DNA of 64,000 nucleotides from Burkholderia sp. 8Y (GTDB lineage Bacteria; Pseudomonadota; Gammaproteobacteria; Burkholderiales; Burkholderiaceae), in assembly GCF_902506145.1 (NCBI RefSeq), contig NZ_LR733520.1:1967476-2031475 (forward strand). The letters are read 5' to 3'. The notes beneath the pieces were generated by a model that did no database searches, had not been told where the DNA came from, and saw only the letters and a program-made list of their open reading frames with translations. The translations under genes were made by a program, and so were the position numbers. This document shows, in pieces, positions 49,837-58,436 of this stretch (its first letter is position 1; every line of letters begins with the position of its first letter).

Positions 49837-50607
49837 TCACTGCGGCTTCGACGCATCCTTCGCGAGACTTGCAAGCCACGCCTCGTCGGCACGGCTCAGC
49901 ATCTTGCTTGCGCGGGCCCGCGCGATCAGATCGGGCCGCTTGACGAATGTGTTGCGTAACGCTTCGCGCCTGCGCCACGCGTCGATTTCCTTGTGATGGC
50001 CGCCGAGCAGCACATCCGGCACGCGCACGCCTTCGTATTCCTCCGGCCGCGTGTAGTGCGGGCAGTCGAGCAATACGTCGACGAAACTGTCCTGCACCGC
50101 CGATTGCGCGTCGTTCAGCACGCCGGGCAAGTGGCGCACGACGGCGTCCATCAGCGCCATGGCGGGCAATTCGCCGCCCGAGAGCACGAAATCGCCGAGA
50201 CTCACTTCCTCGTCCACCACGCGATCGATCAACCGCTGGTCGATCGCTTCGTACCGGCCGCACAACAGCACGAGGCCGGGTTCCTGCGAGAAACGCATCA
50301 CGCGATCATGGTCGAGCTTTGCGCCTTGCGGCGACATCATCACGACGCGCGTGTTCTCGATGCCCTGCTCGCGCTGCGCCGTCCTGGCCGCGGCGATTGC
50401 GTCTTCCAGCGGACGCGCCAGCATGACCATGCCGGGGCCGCCGCCGTACGGACGGTCGTCGATAGTGCGGTAATTGTCCGTGGTGAAATCGCGCGGATTC
50501 CACGTACGCAGACCGAACCGCCCCTGCTTCACCGCCCGGCTGGTTATGCCCCAGTCGGTCAGTGCGCGAAACATCTCGGGAAAGAGCGTCACGACATCGA
50601 ACTGCAT
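49837..50607 (-). CDS. trmD: tRNA (guanine-N1)-methyltransferase
   Basis: 256 residues. The SPOUT trefoil-knot signature is clear: VVMMSPQGAKLDHD, LCGRYEAIDQRL and VSLGDFVLSGGELPAMALMDAVVRHLPGVL. The N-terminal MQFDVVTLFPEMF is the family start. It methylates G37 of tRNAs (CCN, CUN, CGG readers) with SAM, preventing +1 frameshifting. It is third in the operon; 135 bp of apparently non-coding DNA separate it from rplS. Confidence 0.97.
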   Translation of the reverse strand: MQFDVVTLFPEMFRALTDWGITSRAVKQGRFGLRTWNPRDFTTDNYRTIDDRPYGGGPGMVMLARPLEDAIAAARTAQREQGIENTRVVMMSPQGAKLDHDRVMRFSQEPGLVLLCGRYEAIDQRLIDRVVDEEVSLGDFVLSGGELPAMALMDAVVRHLPGVLNDAQSAVQDSFVDVLLDCPHYTRPEEYEGVRVPDVLLGGHHKEIDAWRRREALRNTFVKRPDLIARARASKMLSRADEAWLASLAKDASKPQ

Positions 50608-50635
50608 CGCCCTCTCCGTGTTCTGCCGATGGCTG

Positions 50636-51367
50636 TCAATAATCGGCGTCCCAGTCGACGACGATACGCTTCGCCGCCCGATCCACCGTCTTCACGTACA
50701 CGCCGACGAACGGAATGAGCCGCTCGCCGGTGACGGGCTGGCCATCCTTGTTGGTTGCCGGGTACTCGACCCGCAGGATGGAATGCGCGCCGTTGTCGAT
50801 CATGTCGGCGACGCGGCCGAGCGCCACGCCCGCTTCGTTTTCGACATCGAGGCCGATCAGATCGACCCAGTAGAACTCGTCTTCGTCGTCGAGCTTCGGG
50901 AAGTCGCTGCGTGCAATATGCACCGCGTACCCTTTCAGCGCCAGCGCGGCGTCGCGGTCGTCGCAGCCCGACAGACTCGCGACGATCGAATCTCCGTGCA
51001 CCTTCGACTGCAAACAGCGCGCGAATTTGCGATCGTGGTTCTTGACGAGCCACCACCGCTTGGCCGCGAGCAGCGCGTCGCCGCCCGACTTGCCGTGGGC
51101 ATGCGGCACGACCTTGACCCAACCCTTCAGGCCGTAGGCATCGACGATAAAGCCCACTTCGACGGCGTCTTCCGGCAGACGCTCTGCCGGCTCGATACCT
51201 CCGACCGCGCCTTCTGCCTTGCCTGGCGCAGAAACGCCGGCCGCCACGCGGCGCGCGCCCGGCTTGCGGACGAACGCGCCGAACGTGGCGGCGCCTTCCT
51301 GTTGCCCCGGCTTCGGTTGACTGACGGAACCGGACTCGTGGCCGTTTTGGGGATCACGCGCGGACAT
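50636..51367 (-). CDS. rimM: Ribosome maturation factor RimM
   Basis: 243 residues from MSARDPQNGHESGS at 51367, which follows AAAGG. The RimM domain begins at about residue 70 (VEVGFIVDAYGLKGWVKVVPHA) and is followed by a PRC-barrel segment EFYWVDLIGLDVENEAGVALGRV and the end LIPFVGVYVKTVDRAAKRIVVDWD. It helps mature the 30S head through S19. The N-terminal 65 residues are a disordered, Gly/Gln/Pro-rich extension absent in E. coli RimM. Confidence 0.95.
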   Translation of the reverse strand: MSARDPQNGHESGSVSQPKPGQQEGAATFGAFVRKPGARRVAAGVSAPGKAEGAVGGIEPAERLPEDAVEVGFIVDAYGLKGWVKVVPHAHGKSGGDALLAAKRWWLVKNHDRKFARCLQSKVHGDSIVASLSGCDDRDAALALKGYAVHIARSDFPKLDDEDEFYWVDLIGLDVENEAGVALGRVADMIDNGAHSILRVEYPATNKDGQPVTGERLIPFVGVYVKTVDRAAKRIVVDWDADY

Positions 51368-51456
51368 CAGCGAACCTTTGGGCAATGATGGAGCGACCAA
51401 GCGGCAGCCACGCTTTACGCGTGACCCGCCAACTCGATCGACAAAGCAATGACAGC

Positions 51457-51711
51457 TTAAGCAGCCGGCTGAGCTTGCTGCGATTGCTTGACGAGACGCT
51501 CGACGGTCGGCGACAGTTGCGCGCCAACGCCTTGCCAGTACGTCAGGCGATCTTGAGCGATACGCAGCGATTCGCCCTTGGTGGCGACCGGGTTGTAGAA
51601 ACCCACGCGCTCGATAAAGCGGCCGTCACGGCGGCTACGCGAATCGGTTGCGACGATGTTGTAGAACGGGCGCTTCTTCGAGCCGCCACGAGCCAAGCGG
51701 ATGATGACCAT
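51457..51711 (-). CDS. rpsP: 30S ribosomal protein S16
   Basis: 84 residues with the bS16 signature MVIIRLARGGSKKRPFYNIVATDSRSRRDGRFIERVGFYNP. First gene of the rpsP-rimM-trmD-rplS operon. AAGGA lies upstream of the ATG and a good sigma-70 promoter about 50-70 bp upstream. Confidence 0.98.
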   Translation of the reverse strand: MVIIRLARGGSKKRPFYNIVATDSRSRRDGRFIERVGFYNPVATKGESLRIAQDRLTYWQGVGAQLSPTVERLVKQSQQAQPAA

Positions 51712-51756
51712 GCTGAAATCCTTGAAAACCGGGGTTCGGAACTACCAGAACACGCG

Positions 51757-51785
51757 ATTATAACGGGAATCCAAAGCCCTAACAA
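51757..51785 (-). promoter_or_regulatory. sigma-70 promoter of the rpsP operon
   Basis: On the minus strand TTGTTA (51785-51780), 17 bp, then TATAAT (51762-51757). Transcription would begin near 51750, about 40 nt before the rpsP ATG. Confidence 0.8.
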
Positions 51786-51912
51786 ACACTTAACGCATTT
51801 TTTGCTGACGAGGCGCGGCCTCTCGCGCCGCCGCGACCCCAATGTCGCATTCTGTCGACACCGCGCGCCGCGTCGTAAAATGACGAATTCGACCTTCTCA
51901 CCGCTCTCCACG

Positions 51913-52416
51913 ATGACTTCCTCGTCCGTTGCCGCGCAGTCCGACTCGAAGCCTGCGCGCAAGGCGGCTGCCCCCTACTTTCGCTCGAAAACGCTGACTG
52001 CGGCGCTCGCGTTTTTGTTCGGCAGCATCGGTTTGCACCGCTTCTATCTGTATGGCATGCGCGACAAGTACGGTTGGGCGCATACCGTCGGGATCGTGAT
52101 GGGCGCGGTCGGCTATCTGCTGCTCGCCGCCACGGATCGCACGTCTGTGCTCGGCTGGATGCTCGCTGTGCCGGGCGCCATATCGCTGCTCGCGGCATTT
52201 CTCTCGGCAATCGTCTACGGACTGCGCCCCGATGCGAAGTGGGACGCACAGTTCAACGCCCACATGGACCGTCAGAGCAACTCGGGCTGGACGGTAATCT
52301 TCGTGGTGATTTTCTCGCTGCTGATCGGTGCGTTCCTGCTGATGACGGCCCTCGCGCTCACGTTCCAGACGTATTTCGAAGGCCAGGTCGAAGCCGCCAA
52401 GACGTTGTCGCAATGA
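51913..52416 (+). CDS. TM2-domain membrane protein
   Basis: 167 residues from the ATG at 51913 (MTSSSVAAQSDSKPAR). An in-frame ATG at 51880 is possible, but it lies within TAAAAT at 51876-51881, which looks like the -10 box. The TM2 pattern TLTAALAFLFGSIGLHRFYLYGMRDKYGW comes first, followed by a second helix and two more C-terminal spans. TM2 proteins are inner-membrane proteins of uncertain role. Convergent with the radical-SAM gene; divergent from rpsP. Confidence 0.88.
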   Translation: MTSSSVAAQSDSKPARKAAAPYFRSKTLTAALAFLFGSIGLHRFYLYGMRDKYGWAHTVGIVMGAVGYLLLAATDRTSVLGWMLAVPGAISLLAAFLSAIVYGLRPDAKWDAQFNAHMDRQSNSGWTVIFVVIFSLLIGAFLLMTALALTFQTYFEGQVEAAKTLSQ

Positions 52417-52425
52417 GGAATCGCG

Positions 52426-53565
52426 TCAGAAAAGATTCAGTTGGTCACCAGCGGAAGACACCGCCCCCCGCTGAATCCTGACGCTCGCCGGGCGCTGAAA
52501 TTCCGACATATCCAGAATGCCGCGATTGCGCAGGTTCAGGCCGAGCCGCTTCGTCGCCTGGCGAAACCGCTGTTTCAGCATATCCGCCCACAAGCCCTCG
52601 CCCTTCATGCGCGTCGCGAAATCCGAGTCGTAGTCTTTGCCGCCGCGCATGTCGCGCACGCGGCTCATCACGCGGTCCGCGCGATCCGGAAAATGCGCAG
52701 CGAGCCAATCCTTGAAAAGCGGCGCGACTTCCCACGGCAGCCGCAGCACGATATAGCTTGCCGTCGTCGCGCCGGCCTCGGCGCACGCTTCCAGCACACG
52801 TTCGAGGTCCGGTTCCGTGACGAACGGAATGACCGGCGCAATGCTGACGCCGACCGGAATGCCTGCGTCCGCGAGCGTGCGAATGGTGCGCAGCCGGCGC
52901 GAAGGCGTGGCGGCGCGCGGCTCCAGCGTACGCGCGATGTCGGCGTCGAGCGTCGTGACGGTGATGGCCGCCATGAACTGCTTGCGCTCGGCCATAGGCG
53001 CGAGCAGATCGATATCGCGTTCGATCAGCGACGACTTCGTGATGGCCGCGAACGGATGCCCGCAGTCGTGCAGAATCTCGATCACGCGCCGCGTGAGCTT
53101 CAGATCACGCTCGACGGGCTGATACGCGTCGGTATTTACGCCGAGCGCGATGGGATCGGGCTGATAACTCGGCTTCGCAAGCTCACGCTCGAGCAGTTCT
53201 CCCGCGTTGATCTTCGCGTAGATGCGGCTTTCGAAATCGAGCCCCGGCGACAGCCCGAGATAGCTGTGCGTCGGGCGCGCGAAGCAGTAGATGCAGCCGT
53301 GCTCGCAACCGCGATACGGGTTCAGCGAGACGGTGAACGGAATGTCCGGCGAGTTGTTGCGCGTGAGGATGCTCTTCGCGCGCTCCTCGAAGACCTGCGT
53401 GCGCAGCGGCGGCGAGCCGTCTTCTTCGGCCGTTTCGTGCGACCAGCCGTCGTCCACTCGCTCGCGTTCGTCCTTCTCGTAGCGTCCCTGAATGTTCGAC
53501 ACAGCGCCCCGGCCCTTCAGCGGCGAAGGCGGCGCGACAGGAAATTCATCGTCCGGCGTGGGCAT
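52426..53565 (-). CDS. PA0069-family radical SAM protein (SplB-related)
   Basis: 379 residues starting MPTPDDEFPVAPPSPLKGRGA at 53565; upstream codons run into a LexA-type operator, so the longer frame is unlikely. The radical-SAM box is in NPYRGCEHGCIYCFARPTHS (Cys-x3-Cys-x2-Cys). The following segments LGVNTDAYQPVERDLKLTR and AAITVTTLDADIARTLEPRAATP are typical of the PA0069 family, related to spore photoproduct lyase. In Pseudomonas aeruginosa the homologue belongs to the LexA regulon as I recall, and this gene also has a LexA box. It may act in DNA repair. Confidence 0.9.
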   Translation of the reverse strand: MPTPDDEFPVAPPSPLKGRGAVSNIQGRYEKDERERVDDGWSHETAEEDGSPPLRTQVFEERAKSILTRNNSPDIPFTVSLNPYRGCEHGCIYCFARPTHSYLGLSPGLDFESRIYAKINAGELLERELAKPSYQPDPIALGVNTDAYQPVERDLKLTRRVIEILHDCGHPFAAITKSSLIERDIDLLAPMAERKQFMAAITVTTLDADIARTLEPRAATPSRRLRTIRTLADAGIPVGVSIAPVIPFVTEPDLERVLEACAEAGATTASYIVLRLPWEVAPLFKDWLAAHFPDRADRVMSRVRDMRGGKDYDSDFATRMKGEGLWADMLKQRFRQATKRLGLNLRNRGILDMSEFQRPASVRIQRGAVSSAGDQLNLF

Positions 53566-53593
53566 TGCAGTCACGGATATACGTCTCTCAATA

Positions 53594-53609
53594 CTGTATA
53601 AATATACAG
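53594..53609. promoter_or_regulatory. Near-perfect LexA (SOS) box upstream of the radical-SAM gene
   Basis: CTGTATAAATATACAG matches the LexA consensus CTGT-N8-ACAG at every defined position, and the flanking ATA/TAT extends the palindrome to 22 bp. It ends 29 bp before the ATG at 53565, where it would cover the leftward promoter. Confidence 0.9.
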
Positions 53610-53636
53610 TATCAGGCCGCGACCGCAAGCAAAATT

Positions 53637-54125
53637 TCACACGTCGACCGGGATGGTCAGCGTCTCTTTAATTTCCTCCATCACGACGTAGCTCTTCGAC
53701 TGCACCGCTCCCGGCAACTGTAAAAGGATGTCACCGAGCAGCTTGCGGTAGTCCGCCATTTCGCCAATGCGCGCCTTGATCAGATAGTCGAAATCGCCGG
53801 AAACCAGATGGCATTCGAGCACTTCAGGAATGCGCTGAACCTCGCGCCGGAACTGGTCGAACATGTTGCCGCTTTTGTGATCCAGCGTGATTTCCACGAA
53901 CACGAGCAGCGCCGCGCCAAGCTGCGACGGGCTCACGCGCGCGTAGTAGCCGGTAATGACGCCGTCGCGTTCCATGCGCCTCACGCGCTCGATGCACGGC
54001 GTCACCGACAGGCCGACGCGCTCCGCTAGATCCTTCATCGCGATGCGGCCGTCCTGCTGAAGAATGTTCAGGATTTTGTGATCGAGCTTATCGAGCGTGC
54101 GAAGCGGATTTCGCTGCGTTCTCAT
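53637..54125 (-). CDS. Lrp/AsnC-family transcriptional regulator
   Basis: 162 residues. The N-terminal helix-turn-helix KLDHKILNILQQDGRIAMKDLAERVGLSVTPCIERVRRMERDGVI is an Lrp signature. The RAM effector domain includes ALLVFVEITLDHKSGNMFDQFRREVQRIPEVLECHLVSGDFDYLIKARIG. It is divergent from dadA across about 140 bp, the arrangement of a local activator/repressor that senses an amino acid such as alanine. AATTCACGAAATACAATAACTAAAA in the gap is AT-rich, as Lrp sites are. Confidence 0.93.
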   Translation of the reverse strand: MRTQRNPLRTLDKLDHKILNILQQDGRIAMKDLAERVGLSVTPCIERVRRMERDGVITGYYARVSPSQLGAALLVFVEITLDHKSGNMFDQFRREVQRIPEVLECHLVSGDFDYLIKARIGEMADYRKLLGDILLQLPGAVQSKSYVVMEEIKETLTIPVDV

Positions 54126-54266
54126 TGTTTTGTTCCTGAAAATTCACGAAATACAATAACTAAAACTGCCTTCGAGCCAATAGTATAGGCGATAACACTA
54201 GCCGGACAATCCGTCGCAAGCCAGCGCGATTCGTGAATGTCCAGTCGGATCGGAAACGGAGATCAC

Positions 54267-55559
54267 ATGCGAATCGTTATTCTCGGAAGCGGCGTCGTTG
54301 GCGTGACGAGCGCGTATTACCTCGCCCGCGCCGGGCACGAAGTCACGGTCATCGAGCGCGAAGCCGGCCCCGCGCTCGAAACCAGTTTCGCCAACGCGGG
54401 GCAGATTTCGCCCGGATACGCGTCGCCGTGGGCCGCGCCGGGCGTGCCGCTCAAGGCCGTCAAATGGATGTTCGAAAAGCACGCGCCGCTCGCCATTCGC
54501 CTCGACGGCACGGTGAGTCAGCTTCAGTGGATGTGGCAGATGCTGCGCAATTGCACGCAGGATCGCTATACGGTGAACAAGGGCCGCATGGTGCGCCTCG
54601 CTGAATACAGCCGCGATTGCCTGCAGGCGCTGCGCGCCGACACGGGCATCGAGTACGAAGGCCGCACGGGTGGCACGCTCCAGGTGTTCCGCACGCAGCA
54701 GCAACTCGACGGCGCCGCGAAAGACATCGCCGTGCTGAAGGAAGCCAACGTGCCGTTCGAGCTTCTGTCGGCGGCGGAACTGGCGAAGGCCGAGCCCGCG
54801 CTCGCCGCCGTGTCGCACAAGCTGACGGGCGGTTTGCGCCTGCCTAACGACGAAACCGGCGACTGCCAGTTGTTTACCACGCGCCTGGCCGCGATGGCCG
54901 AATCGCTCGGCGTCAAGTTCCGCTACAACACGCCTATCGATGCGCTGCGCGTGAGCAATGGCCGCATCGCCGGCGTGCAATGCGGCACCGAGCTGGTCAA
55001 GGCGGATTCGTATGTTGTTGCGCTGGGTTCGTACTCGCCCAAGCTGCTCGGCGATCTGCTCAAGATTCCCGTTTATCCGCTGAAGGGCTATTCGATCACC
55101 GCGCCGATCGTGGACGCGGAGCGCGCGCCGGTTTCGACTGTGCTCGACGAAACGTACAAAATCGCGATCACGCGCTTCGACGACCGCATTCGCGTCGGCG
55201 GCATGGCGGAAATCGTCGGCTATGACAAGTCGCTGAAGCAGGCGCGCCGCGAGACGCTGGAAATGTGCGTGAACGACCTCTTCCCCGGCGGCGGCGATAC
55301 CGCGAGCGCGAGCTTCTGGACAGGCTTGCGCCCGATGACGCCGGATGGCACGCCGATCGTCGGCCGCACGCCGGTGCCGAACCTCTTTCTGAACACCGGC
55401 CACGGCACGCTCGGCTGGACGATGTCGTGCGGCTCGGGCCAACTGCTCGCTGACCTCATGTCCGGCAGACAGCCTGCGATCCGCTCGGACGACTTGTCGG
55501 TGCATCGCTATTTCGGCGATGCCAGCGTCAACGGGCGGCCGGCCTACGCGAAAGTCTGA
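54267..55559 (+). CDS. dadA: D-amino acid dehydrogenase
   Basis: 430 residues beginning MRIVILGSGVVGVTSAYYLARAGHEVTVIER, the FAD-binding GxGxxG fold. Other DadA features are SFANAGQISPGYASPWAAPGVPLKAVKWMF, TGDCQLFTTRLAAMAE and the C-terminal GLRPMTPDGTPIVG and GHGTLGWTMSCGSGQLLADLM. It deaminates D-alanine and other D-amino acids, passing electrons to quinone, and in many bacteria works with DadX racemase, which is not here. GGAGATC precedes the ATG. The divergent Lrp-type regulator probably controls it. Confidence 0.96.
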   Translation: MRIVILGSGVVGVTSAYYLARAGHEVTVIEREAGPALETSFANAGQISPGYASPWAAPGVPLKAVKWMFEKHAPLAIRLDGTVSQLQWMWQMLRNCTQDRYTVNKGRMVRLAEYSRDCLQALRADTGIEYEGRTGGTLQVFRTQQQLDGAAKDIAVLKEANVPFELLSAAELAKAEPALAAVSHKLTGGLRLPNDETGDCQLFTTRLAAMAESLGVKFRYNTPIDALRVSNGRIAGVQCGTELVKADSYVVALGSYSPKLLGDLLKIPVYPLKGYSITAPIVDAERAPVSTVLDETYKIAITRFDDRIRVGGMAEIVGYDKSLKQARRETLEMCVNDLFPGGGDTASASFWTGLRPMTPDGTPIVGRTPVPNLFLNTGHGTLGWTMSCGSGQLLADLMSGRQPAIRSDDLSVHRYFGDASVNGRPAYAKV

Positions 55560-55578
55560 CCCGGACCGGCTGACTAAA

Positions 55579-55612
55579 CGACGGCGCCTGCACAGGCGCC
55601 GTCGTCGTTTTC
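55579..55612 (+). terminator. Terminator between dadA and the acyl-CoA dehydrogenase gene
   Basis: CGACGGCGCCTG and CAGGCGCCGTCG form a 12-bp stem across a minimal loop, followed by TCGTTTTC. It serves dadA on the plus strand and can act for the convergent gene. Confidence 0.8.
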
Positions 55613-57401
55613 AGAACTGGTCTTCGCTCAACGCGAGGACGCCTTCGCGTCCATTGGCGCTTACGATCGCCGCCTCGAAGCCGGGCGCGTGCGACAGAAT
55701 GTGCTCCGCGAAGAACTCGGCGGTCGCGATCTTGGCCGAATAGAACGGCTCGTCCTCGGCGCGCTTCGCGTGCGCGACGAGCATCGCGCGGGCCATTTGC
55801 CAGCCAGAAAGCACGATGCCCGCGAGCTTCAAATACGGCACGCTGCCCGCGAACACCGCGTTCGGATCGCTCTTGAACCGCGCGACGACGAACTCGATCG
55901 AGCGCGCGAGCGACAGGCTGCCGGCGCTCAAATGGCGATGCATCGACTTGAACGGCTGGCCGTCGACTTCGGCGAGCGCGGCGAGGGTCTGGTCGATCTG
56001 CGCAAGCAGCGCCTGCGCGGTCGCGCCGCCATCGCGGACGGTCTTGCGGCCGATCAGATCGTTCGCCTGAATCGCGGTCGTGCCTTCGTAGATCGGCAGG
56101 ATGCGGGCATCGCGATAATGCTGCGCGGCGCCGGTTTCCTCGATGAAGCCCATGCCGCCATGCACCTGCACGCCGAGGCTCGCGACATCCACCGAGATCT
56201 CGGTGCTGAAGCCCTTCACGATCGGCACGAGAAATTCGTAGACCGCCTGATGGCGCTTGCGCACCGCCTCCTCGGGATGCGCGTGCGCCAGGTCGCTGTG
56301 CGCGGCGGCCACATACGCGAGGGCGCGCGCGCCTTCGGTATAGGCGCGCATCGTGGCGAGCATGCGGCGTACATCCGGATGCTGGATGATTGGCACCGCG
56401 GCCTTCGCGCTGCCATCGACCGGGCGGCTCTGCACGCGTTCCTTCGCATACGCGACCGCCTGCTGATACGCCCGCTCCGACACCGACACGCCCTGCATGC
56501 CGACCGCGAAACGCGCGGCGTTCATCATGATGAACATGTATTCGAGGCCGCGATTTTCCTCGCCGATCAGATAGCCCACCGCCCCGCCGTGATCGCCGTA
56601 TTGCAGCACGGCGGTCGGACTCGCCTTGATGCCGAGCTTGTGCTCGATGGAAACGCACTCCACGTCATTGCGCGCGCCGAGCGAACCGTCATCGTTGACG
56701 AGAAACTTCGGCACGATAAAGAGCGAAATGCCCTTCACGCCTTCTGGCGAATTCGGCGTGCGCGCGAGCACCAGATGCACGATGTTCTCCGTCATGTCGT
56801 GCTCGCCGTACGTGATGAAGATCTTCGTGCCGAAGAGCTTGTACGTGCCGTCGCCTTGCGGCTCGGCGCGCGTGCGTACGAGCGCAAGATCGGAGCCGGC
56901 TTGCGGCTCGGTCAGGTTCATCGTGCCGGTCCATTCGCCGGAAATGAGTTTCGGCAGATAGCGCGCCTTCTGCTCTTCGCTGCCGGCCGTCAGCAACGCT
57001 TCGATTGCGCCGTCCGTCAGCAGCGGACAGAGCGCGAACGAAAGATTGGCCGAATTGAGCATTTCGATGCAGGCGGTCGCGATCAGCTTTGGCAGGTTCT
57101 GTCCGCCGAACTCCGCCGGATGCACGACGCCTTGCCACCCGCCTTCCGCGAACTGGCGAAACGCGTCCTTGAAGCCGGGCGTCGTCGTCACCTGTCCGTT
57201 CGCCCACGTGCTGGGCTGACGGTCGCCCGTGACGTTCAGCGGCGCAAGCACTTCGCCGCAGAAGCGCGCGGCTTCTTCGACGACGGCTTGCGCGGTATCG
57301 AAGTTGCCGTCCTCGTAGCCGGGCAGCGCCGCGATGCTGTCGATGTCCGCCAGTTGTTTCAGGACGAACAGCATGTCCTTCACGGGGGCGCGGTAGCTCA
57401 T
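55611..57401 (-). CDS. Acyl-CoA dehydrogenase with C-terminal extension (DmdC/FadE-like)
   Basis: 596 residues, longer than short-chain acyl-CoA dehydrogenases (about 380). The flavoprotein core is seen in MNLTEPQAGSDLALVRTRA, GTKIFITYGEHDMTENIVHLVLAR and GMQGVSVSERAYQQAVAYAKER, then YEGTTAIQANDLIGRKTVRDGG. The last 130 residues are the extra C-terminal domain found in DmdC-like dehydrogenases. It oxidises an acyl-CoA and passes electrons to ETF, whose genes lie just upstream on the same strand, beyond a hairpin. Chain-length preference is not readable. Confidence 0.93.
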   Translation of the reverse strand: MSYRAPVKDMLFVLKQLADIDSIAALPGYEDGNFDTAQAVVEEAARFCGEVLAPLNVTGDRQPSTWANGQVTTTPGFKDAFRQFAEGGWQGVVHPAEFGGQNLPKLIATACIEMLNSANLSFALCPLLTDGAIEALLTAGSEEQKARYLPKLISGEWTGTMNLTEPQAGSDLALVRTRAEPQGDGTYKLFGTKIFITYGEHDMTENIVHLVLARTPNSPEGVKGISLFIVPKFLVNDDGSLGARNDVECVSIEHKLGIKASPTAVLQYGDHGGAVGYLIGEENRGLEYMFIMMNAARFAVGMQGVSVSERAYQQAVAYAKERVQSRPVDGSAKAAVPIIQHPDVRRMLATMRAYTEGARALAYVAAAHSDLAHAHPEEAVRKRHQAVYEFLVPIVKGFSTEISVDVASLGVQVHGGMGFIEETGAAQHYRDARILPIYEGTTAIQANDLIGRKTVRDGGATAQALLAQIDQTLAALAEVDGQPFKSMHRHLSAGSLSLARSIEFVVARFKSDPNAVFAGSVPYLKLAGIVLSGWQMARAMLVAHAKRAEDEPFYSAKIATAEFFAEHILSHAPGFEAAIVSANGREGVLALSEDQF

Positions 57402-57431
57402 CGTTCTGTCTCCTCAATCGTGTCCGGATGC

Positions 57432-57461
57432 AAAAAGGGCGCAACGGTTGTCGCGCCCTTT
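57432..57461 (-). terminator. Terminator of etfB-etfA
   Basis: Minus-strand stem AAAGGGCGC / GCGCCCTTT with a 10-base loop, followed by TT and a short T-run. It lies 39 bp after the etfA stop and before the acyl-CoA dehydrogenase start. Confidence 0.8.
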
Positions 57462-57499
57462 GTTTTTCTTATTGCAGGCGCCGCTCGCGACGCACGCGA

Positions 57500-58435
57500 T
57501 CAGCCGAGTTCTTTCACCAGTTCCGGCACGACCGCGAACAGATCACCGACGAGCCCGTAATCCGCCACACTGAAAATCGGCGCTTCGGCGTCCTTGTTGA
57601 TCGCGACGATCACCTTGCTGTCCTTCATGCCGGCCAGATGCTGAATCGCGCCCGAGATGCCGACCGCCACATACAACTGCGGCGCGACGATCTTGCCCGT
57701 TTGCCCGACTTGATAATCGTTCGGCACGTAGCCCGCATCGACTGCCGCGCGCGATGCGCCCAGCGCCGCGCCCAGCTTGTCCGCGAGCGGTTCGAGCACG
57801 TGCGTGTAGTTCTCGCCGCTGCCGAGCCCGCGCCCGCCCGACACGATAATGTTCGCGCTCGTCAGTTCCGGCCGGTCCAGCTTCGTGACTTCGCGGTTCA
57901 CGAACTGCGAGATGCCCGCGTCCGCCGCTGCTTCGATCTTTTCGACCGATGCATTACCGCCTTCCGCCGCCACCGGATCGAAGCCCGTCGCGCGCACGGT
58001 GATGACCTTGATCGGATCGGCCGATTGAACGGTCGCGATCGCGTTGCCCGCGTAGATCGGGCGCTCGAAGGTATCGGCGCTGACGACAGCGGTGATTTCG
58101 CTGATCTGCGCGACATCGAGATGCGCGGCGATACGCGGCGCGATGTTCTTGCCGTAAGCCGTGGCCGGGGCAACGATGTGCGAATAGTCCTTCGCGATGT
58201 TCAGCACCGTGCCTTCGACATTTTCCGCGAGCCCTTCGGCGAGTTGCGGCGCATCGGCCAGCAGCACCTTCGAAACGCCCGCGATCTTCGCAGCCGCATC
58301 CGCCGCGCCTTGTGCGTTGGAACCCGCGACCAGCACATGAATATCGCCGCCCAGCTTGGCCGCTGCCGCGACCGTGTTCAACGTCGCCGCTTTGATCGAC
58401 GCGTTGTCGTGTTCCGCAATTACGAGTGTCGTCAC
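57500..58435 (-). CDS. etfA: Electron transfer flavoprotein alpha subunit
   Basis: 311 residues with the ETF-alpha FAD-binding signature NIIVSGGRGLGSGENYTHVLEPLADKLGAALGASRAAVDAG, then QVGQTGKIVAPQLYVAVGISGAIQHLAGM. It forms with EtfB the heterodimer that shuttles electrons from acyl-CoA dehydrogenases to ETF-quinone oxidoreductase. The ATG follows the etfB stop by 1 bp, so the two are translated together. Confidence 0.97.
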   Translation of the reverse strand: MTTLVIAEHDNASIKAATLNTVAAAAKLGGDIHVLVAGSNAQGAADAAAKIAGVSKVLLADAPQLAEGLAENVEGTVLNIAKDYSHIVAPATAYGKNIAPRIAAHLDVAQISEITAVVSADTFERPIYAGNAIATVQSADPIKVITVRATGFDPVAAEGGNASVEKIEAAADAGISQFVNREVTKLDRPELTSANIIVSGGRGLGSGENYTHVLEPLADKLGAALGASRAAVDAGYVPNDYQVGQTGKIVAPQLYVAVGISGAIQHLAGMKDSKVIVAINKDAEAPIFSVADYGLVGDLFAVVPELVKELG

Positions 58436-58436
58436 G

